Below the pieces are notes generated by a model. It was not told the DNA's origin and did not search any database. It saw only the letters and a program-made list of their open reading frames with translations. A stretch of DNA of 9,102 nt from Pseudomonadota bacterium. GTDB lineage: Bacteria; Pseudomonadota; Alphaproteobacteria; Azospirillales; Azospirillaceae. Below are positions 5,079-9,102 of the stretch, in pieces; within the stretch, counting starts at the first letter, position 1; each line of letters starts with the position of its first letter. Both the position numbers and the translations under genes were made by a program. The DNA is taken from positions 1 to 9,102 of the forward strand of contig JAEYOB010000761.1 in assembly GCA_023412175.1 (NCBI GenBank). Direction: 5' to 3'.

Positions 5079-6740
5079 ATGAAACACCGTCAGATCGGGT
5101 TGAGGGCGACGGTGGCGTTGACCTGCGCCGTGCTGGTGATCGGCGTCTCGACGATCCTCGCCGTGCTGACCGACATCCGCTCGCGCCAGCGCATCCAGGA
5201 CGAGGCCGGCCGCTCGCTGGGCGAGATCGCCGCGCAGCTGGCCGACAAGCTCGACCGCTCCATGTGGGCGCGCTCCAGCGAAGTGGCCGTGCTGTCGCAT
5301 CTCCTGTCGTCGCGCGATCTTCTCGACCCGGACGCGCTGCGGCGCACGCTGGACGATTTCAGGGCGTCCTTCCCCACCATTTCCTGGATGGGCTTCACCG
5401 ACCCGGCCGGCCGGGTGGTGGCGGCCACCGGCGGCGTCCTGCAAGGCGAGGACATCTCCAAGCGGCCCGTTTACCGGTATGGGCGCGACGGCATGTTCGT
5501 GGGCGACGTCCACGACGCCATCCTGCTGGCCAAGCTGCTGCCGAACCCCAGCGGCGAGCCCATGAAGTTCGTCGACATCGCCGTTCCCGTGCACGACGGT
5601 CACGGCCGTCTGGCCGGCGTGCTGGCCGCGCACCTGAGCTGGGAGTGGGCCTGGCAGCTGGAGCGTTCCATGCTGGACTCGCTGCGCGGGCGCGAGGGGC
5701 TCACCCTTCACGTGATCGCAGCCGACAGGACCATCCTGCTCGGCGACAAGGGGACGCTCGGGTCCAAGCTGGACCTCGGCTCGATCGGCAAGGCGCAGGC
5801 CGGCCAGGGCAGCGGATGGGCGGTGGAGACCTGGCCGGACGGCCGGCGCTATCTCACCGGCTACGCCTTCGGCAACGGGCATCTCGACTACAGGGGCCTG
5901 GGCTGGACGGTCGTCGCCCGCCAGCCGCTGGACGTCGCCTTCGCCGCGGCCGACGCCCAGACCCGCGAGACGGTGGCGGCTGGCGTGGTCATGGCGCTGG
6001 CGTTCAGCGCGCTCGGCTGGTTCGCGGCGCGCCGGATCACCACGCCCCTGCAACGCATCGCCCTGGCGGCGGAGCGCATCCGCGACGGCGAGCTGCACCA
6101 CCGCATCCCGGAGGTCGGCGGCGCGGCGGAGATCCGCTCGCTCTCGTCCTCGCTGAACGATCTGGTGGAGAGCCTGACCAGCCAGCGGACGGCGCTGGAG
6201 CGGATCGAGGACATCGCCTACCAGGACCGCCTGACCACCCTGCCCAACCGTCGCTTCTTCGAGCAGTACCTGGAGGCCGCCACGGTGCGGGACGGGGCCG
6301 GCGGCAGCCCGCTGACCTTCATGTACATCGACCTGGACGGCTTCAAGCCGGTGAACGACCGCTTCGGCCACGATGCCGGCGACGTGGTGCTGCAGCAGGT
6401 CGGCCTCCGGCTCGCCTCGTGCTTCCGCAGCAACAACGACGTGGTCGCCCGGCTGGGCGGCGACGAGTTCGCGGCGGTGCTGGTGGGCACGCCGGGCGGC
6501 GCCGGCGGCCCGAACGTGGACGAACTGGCCGGCCGCATCATCGCCGCCGTCAACGAACCCATCGCCGTGCCCGGCGGAACCGTGCGGGTGGGCTGTTCCA
6601 TCGGCATCGCGCGCTGGCCGGCCGACGGCAAGGACCTGGAGAGCGTCATGCGGCGCGCCGACGAGGCGCTCTACACCGCCAAGCGCAACGGCAAGAACCG
6701 CGCGGTGGCGTGGAGCGCGGACGCCGCAGCCGGGGCGTAG
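5079..6740 (+). CDS. Membrane-bound Cache-HAMP-GGDEF diguanylate cyclase
   Basis: This 553-aa enzyme is predicted to make cyclic di-GMP from two GTP, controlled by a periplasmic sensor. Start ATG 5079 is chosen because AGGGA (5067-5071) lies 7 nt before it; ATGs at 5028 and 5043 lack this and fall in an inverted repeat. Layout: membrane segment about 9-30; periplasmic region about 31-296 resembling a double Cache (PDC) sensor, with RPVYRYGRDGMFVGDVHDA (129-147) and FVDIAVPVHD (164-173); second membrane segment about 299-317; HAMP with the conserved TTPLQRI (321-327) to about 370; GGDEF domain about 375-545. The catalytic domain has DRLTTLPNRR (383-392), DLDGFKPVND (418-427), GHDAGD (430-435) and intact GGDEF (460-464), so activity is expected. 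The inhibitory RxxD site is degenerate (SNND, 451-454). No EAL domain is present. The ligand is unknown. Confidence 0.93.
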   Translation: MKHRQIGLRATVALTCAVLVIGVSTILAVLTDIRSRQRIQDEAGRSLGEIAAQLADKLDRSMWARSSEVAVLSHLLSSRDLLDPDALRRTLDDFRASFPTISWMGFTDPAGRVVAATGGVLQGEDISKRPVYRYGRDGMFVGDVHDAILLAKLLPNPSGEPMKFVDIAVPVHDGHGRLAGVLAAHLSWEWAWQLERSMLDSLRGREGLTLHVIAADRTILLGDKGTLGSKLDLGSIGKAQAGQGSGWAVETWPDGRRYLTGYAFGNGHLDYRGLGWTVVARQPLDVAFAAADAQTRETVAAGVVMALAFSALGWFAARRITTPLQRIALAAERIRDGELHHRIPEVGGAAEIRSLSSSLNDLVESLTSQRTALERIEDIAYQDRLTTLPNRRFFEQYLEAATVRDGAGGSPLTFMYIDLDGFKPVNDRFGHDAGDVVLQQVGLRLASCFRSNNDVVARLGGDEFAAVLVGTPGGAGGPNVDELAGRIIAAVNEPIAVPGGTVRVGCSIGIARWPADGKDLESVMRRADEALYTAKRNGKNRAVAWSADAAAGA

Positions 6741-6745
6741 GCCGG

Positions 6746-7513
6746 TCAGAACGAGCGCTGGAACCCCACCAGCAGGCGGAAGCGCGGCGAGTCGGGACCG
6801 AGGCCGGCACCGGCGCCGGCGGTCAGGACGGTCTCTCCGCCGAGCGCGTGGCGCACGCCGGCCTCGACGAAATTGTCCACCTTGCCGCGCTCGCGCGACG
6901 GCTCGCGCACCACGTCGAAGGCCACCGCGGTGGTGGACGCCACCGCAAAATTGACGCCCGCCGCGGCGAAGTAGCGGTCCTTCCGCTCGTCGTCGCCGGC
7001 GCCGTGCAGGTGCCGCCACGCCACGTTGAGGTGGAGGCGCGGCGCCGTCCCGGCCTCGCCCAGCGGCTGGGTCAGGCGCAGCTCGATTTCCGACTGCACC
7101 GACTCGCCGCCCGGCCCGAAGGGCACGGACACCGCCGGCGCAATGGTGATGCCCGGCCGCAGTCCGGAGATCTCCAGGATGTTGTATTCCAGCTCGAACT
7201 CCACGTCGCCGCGGCCGCCGTCCTCGGCGTTGCCCATCGAATAGCTCGGCGACAGGCCCAGCGACAGCCCGCGCCGGATGCCGAACTCCACCTCCGGGTC
7301 GAGGGTGAACAGGTGCCGGTTGCCGCGCTGGCGCTCGTAGGCGGAGCGGAGCTTAAGCTCGGTCCCGCCTGCCTCGATCCGGTCGGCATCGTCGATGGTG
7401 ATCGGCAGGCCGCGCGACAGGCCCATGTGCTCGTCGCCCTGCGCCCGCGCCGCGCCGGATGCGAACACCGCCGCCAACACCGCTACCGCCAGCACCGCAC
7501 CCGGGATCCGCAT
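6746..7513 (-). CDS. Small outer-membrane beta-barrel protein
   Basis: This is a 255-aa predicted outer-membrane protein. ATG 7513-7511 is preceded by a GGGGAGGG ribosome-binding site, and the product opens with a signal peptide (hydrophobic about 5-22) with probable cleavage after ARA at 24. The mature protein is a run of alternating, amphipathic strands such as TELKLRSAYE, VEFGIRRGLSLGLSPSY, DVEFELEYNILE, SEIELRLTQPL, RLHLNVAWRHL and RFRLLVGFQRSF. The C-terminal phenylalanine and alternating hydrophobic residues are the usual Bam-complex targeting signal. The strand count suggests 10-12 strands. It resembles poorly characterised 'transporter' or porin-like barrels, but I cannot name the family with confidence. 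It lies 80 nt downstream of the YejA-like gene on the same strand, so a shared role in uptake across the envelope is possible but unproven. It converges on the cyclase with 5 bp between stops. Confidence 0.8.
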   Translation of the reverse strand: MRIPGAVLAVAVLAAVFASGAARAQGDEHMGLSRGLPITIDDADRIEAGGTELKLRSAYERQRGNRHLFTLDPEVEFGIRRGLSLGLSPSYSMGNAEDGGRGDVEFELEYNILEISGLRPGITIAPAVSVPFGPGGESVQSEIELRLTQPLGEAGTAPRLHLNVAWRHLHGAGDDERKDRYFAAAGVNFAVASTTAVAFDVVREPSRERGKVDNFVEAGVRHALGGETVLTAGAGAGLGPDSPRFRLLVGFQRSF

Positions 7514-7530
7514 CCGCAGGCCCTCCCCGC

Positions 7531-7553
7531 CCAGCTTTGATCCAGCTTTGATC
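7531..7553 (-). repeat. Perfect 11-bp tandem repeat upstream of the barrel gene
   Basis: The unit CCAGCTTTGAT (plus strand) occurs twice without a break (7531-7541 and 7542-7552), with one more matching base at 7553. On the minus strand this reads as two GATCAAAGCTG-like units, ending 18 bp before the barrel gene's ATG and just before its ribosome-binding site. Direct repeats of one helical turn are typical of OmpR/PhoB-type regulator sites, but a recent slippage duplication is equally possible. The repeat is exact; the function is inference. Confidence 0.6.
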
Positions 7554-7593
7554 TGCGGCATCAACACCGCCGGGAGGGTTTCGGGTCCACGGG

Positions 7594-9102
7594 CTACTCC
7601 CGCCACCACGCCTCGGTCATGGCGCCGTAGACGGGGGTGACGGCCGGGCGCCGCACGTCGGTCCAGCGGGCGATGCGGTCCACCGTCGGGTGGAACAGCG
7701 GCACCATGTAGAAGCCCCACAGCAGCACGCGGTCCAGCGCCCTGACGCGCGCCTCCAGCTCCGGCCGGGTGCGGGCGGCGGCGATGGAGGCGGCGATGGC
7801 GTCCACCGCCGGATCCCGGATTCCGGCGTAGTTGCGCGTGCCCGGCGTGTCGGCCGCGCGGGAGCCGTAGTAGTAGACCTGCTCGTTCCCCGGCGACAGG
7901 GTCGAGGACCACCAGCGCACCACCACGTCGTAGTCGTACTCGTCCAGCCGCGCCTGGAACTGCGCGCTGTCCACCGTGCGCACCTTGGCCGTGATGCCCA
8001 GGCGCTCCAGGCCGCGGGCGAACTCCAGCGCCGGGCGCTCGTCGGCCGGATCGCCCAGCAGGATCTCGAACAGGAAGGGCCGCCCGGCGCCGTTCACCAG
8101 CCGCCCGTTCTGCACCGTCCAGCCCGCCTCGGTGAGCAGCCGCATCGCCTCGCGCAGGTTGGCGCGGCCGGCGTAGGGGCCGCCGCCGTCGGCCTGCGGA
8201 AGCTGGTAGGGGGTGGTGAACAGCTCCGGCGGCAGGACGGGCCGGAACGGCGCCAGCACCTTCAGCTCGTCCGGCCCCGGCAGCCCGGCCGCCGCCAGCG
8301 CCGAGTTCGGGTAGTAGCTGGCCGTGCGGGTGAGCGCGCCGTGGTAGAGCGTGCGGTTGATCCACTCGTAATCCAGCGCGTAGCCCAGCGCCTGCCGGAC
8401 GCGCCGGTCGCGGAACAGGGGCCGCCGGGTGTTCATGATGAAGCCGCGAGCGTACTCCGGCCGCCCGGTCGGCAGCTCCTCCAGCACGAACCGCCCCGCG
8501 CGCAGCGCCGGCCCGTCGTAGCCGGTGGCCCATTTGGCGGGCTCGCCCTCGCGCCGCACGTCGGCCTGCCCCGCCTTGAACGCCTCCAGCGCCACCGTGT
8601 CGTCGCGGTAGTAGTCGTAGACCAGCGTGTCGAAGTTGAACAGGCCGCGCCGCGCCGGCAGGTCCCGGCCCCAATAGTCGGCCACCCGCTCGTAGACGAT
8701 GCGGCGGCCGGGCTCGACCTCCCTGACGCGGTAGGGGCCGCTGCCCATCGGCGCCTCCAGCGTCGTGCGGTCGAAGGTGCGGCCCTGCCACCACGCCTTC
8801 TGGTGCACCGGCAGCAGCCCCATGAGCATGGGCATCTCGCGGTCGATGCCGCCGTCCGGCTCGCGCAGGAAGGCGAAGCGCACGCTGCGGGCGTCCAGCC
8901 GCTCGGCCAGCGCCACCTTGGCGTAGAACAGGCGGCGGTTGGGCGTGCCGAACTGCCGCTGCACCTCGAAGGAGAACAGCACGTCGTCGGCCGTCACCGG
9001 CGTGCCGTCGTGCCAGCGCGCCTTCGGGTTCAGCCGGAAGACGATGGACGAGCGGTCCTCCGGCACCTCGATGCGCTCCGCCAGCAGGCCGTAGAGCGAG
9101 AA
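7594..9102 (-). CDS. YejA-like ABC-transporter solute-binding protein, 5' end outside window
   Basis: This is a periplasmic binding protein of extracellular solute-binding family 5, the group of oligopeptide-binding proteins. The reading frame is open to the right edge and begins FSLYGLLAERIEVPEDRSS, so the real start and signal peptide lie beyond 9102; 502 residues are present out of about 600. Family features are RWHDGTPVTADDVLFSFEV near the start of the visible part, GSGPYRVREVEPGRRIVYER, the VADYWGRDLPARRGLFNFDT segment, ALEAFKAGQADVRREGE, FIMNTRRPLFRDRRVRQALGYALDYEWINRTLY, and SPGNEQVYYYGSRAADTPGTRNYAGI. These match the YejA branch rather than DppA or OppA. YejABEF of enterobacteria imports microcin C and related peptides; the natural substrate here is unknown. 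No permease or ATPase gene follows it; the barrel gene does, after 80 bp. Confidence 0.93.
   Translation of the reverse strand, partial: FSLYGLLAERIEVPEDRSSIVFRLNPKARWHDGTPVTADDVLFSFEVQRQFGTPNRRLFYAKVALAERLDARSVRFAFLREPDGGIDREMPMLMGLLPVHQKAWWQGRTFDRTTLEAPMGSGPYRVREVEPGRRIVYERVADYWGRDLPARRGLFNFDTLVYDYYRDDTVALEAFKAGQADVRREGEPAKWATGYDGPALRAGRFVLEELPTGRPEYARGFIMNTRRPLFRDRRVRQALGYALDYEWINRTLYHGALTRTASYYPNSALAAAGLPGPDELKVLAPFRPVLPPELFTTPYQLPQADGGGPYAGRANLREAMRLLTEAGWTVQNGRLVNGAGRPFLFEILLGDPADERPALEFARGLERLGITAKVRTVDSAQFQARLDEYDYDVVVRWWSSTLSPGNEQVYYYGSRAADTPGTRNYAGIRDPAVDAIAASIAAARTRPELEARVRALDRVLLWGFYMVPLFHPTVDRIARWTDVRRPAVTPVYGAMTEAWWRE

Noticed and set aside
3894..7019. Very long minus-strand open frame (over 1,000 codons) opposite ubiB, the kinase-like gene and the cyclase
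   Set aside because: It is antisense to three genes with clear family motifs, and its translation is low-complexity Arg/Ala/Gly/His-rich. Long shadow frames are expected in DNA this GC-rich.
5036..7540. Long plus-strand open frame across the cyclase and, antisense, the barrel gene
   Set aside because: It is out of frame with the cyclase and antisense to the barrel gene, and its translation has no recognisable domain. It is a GC-driven shadow.
7514..7558. CCGCAG (7514-7519) and CTGCGG (7553-7558) as a hairpin
   Set aside because: Six-base arms across a 33-nt loop are weak and expected by chance at this GC content.
1..9102. CRISPR array, insertion sequence, tRNA or phage remnant
   Set aside because: No repeat-spacer pattern, transposase-like frame, long terminal inverted repeats or tRNA-like cloverleaf was seen on either strand.

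Overview
The window is very GC-rich DNA, densely packed with genes in the style of a free-living alphaproteobacterium. The protein sequences look most like Azospirillum or a related member of the Rhodospirillales. That placement rests on recognising the proteins and the gene order; no search was run. There is no tRNA, rRNA, CRISPR array or mobile element that I can see.

Left block (1-1763, minus strand): mutM (DNA glycosylase) is followed by a small exported protein of unknown function and then an enoyl-CoA hydratase that runs off the left edge. The gaps are short (14 and 41 nt), so this is probably one operon. Divergent from it, across 95 bp, are ubiE and ubiB (1859-4195, plus strand, 3 nt apart), two genes for ubiquinone synthesis. 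In many alphaproteobacteria, enoyl-CoA hydratase, mutM, ubiE and ubiB lie together near dnaA and rpsT, usually followed by coaBC and dut. Here the order changes after ubiB.

Middle block (4302-6740, plus strand): a stand-alone cytidylate kinase-like protein comes first. A membrane-bound diguanylate cyclase (periplasmic Cache-like sensor, HAMP, GGDEF) follows, with its own AT-rich promoter region. The cyclase makes the second messenger cyclic di-GMP, with activity presumably set by a periplasmic ligand.

Right block (6746-9102, minus strand): an ABC-transporter solute-binding protein of the YejA type (its N-terminus lies beyond the right edge) is followed by a small outer-membrane beta-barrel protein. 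The barrel gene converges on the cyclase gene, leaving only 5 bp between the stop codons.

Most of the window is ordinary housekeeping and sensory content, and I found no convincing new multi-gene system. The points most worth a second look are small: a non-standard zinc-finger end in MutM, a perfect GC hairpin at the ubiE start, an AT-rich palindrome and inverted repeat in front of the cyclase, an 11-bp tandem repeat in front of the barrel gene, and a degenerate inhibitory site in the cyclase.
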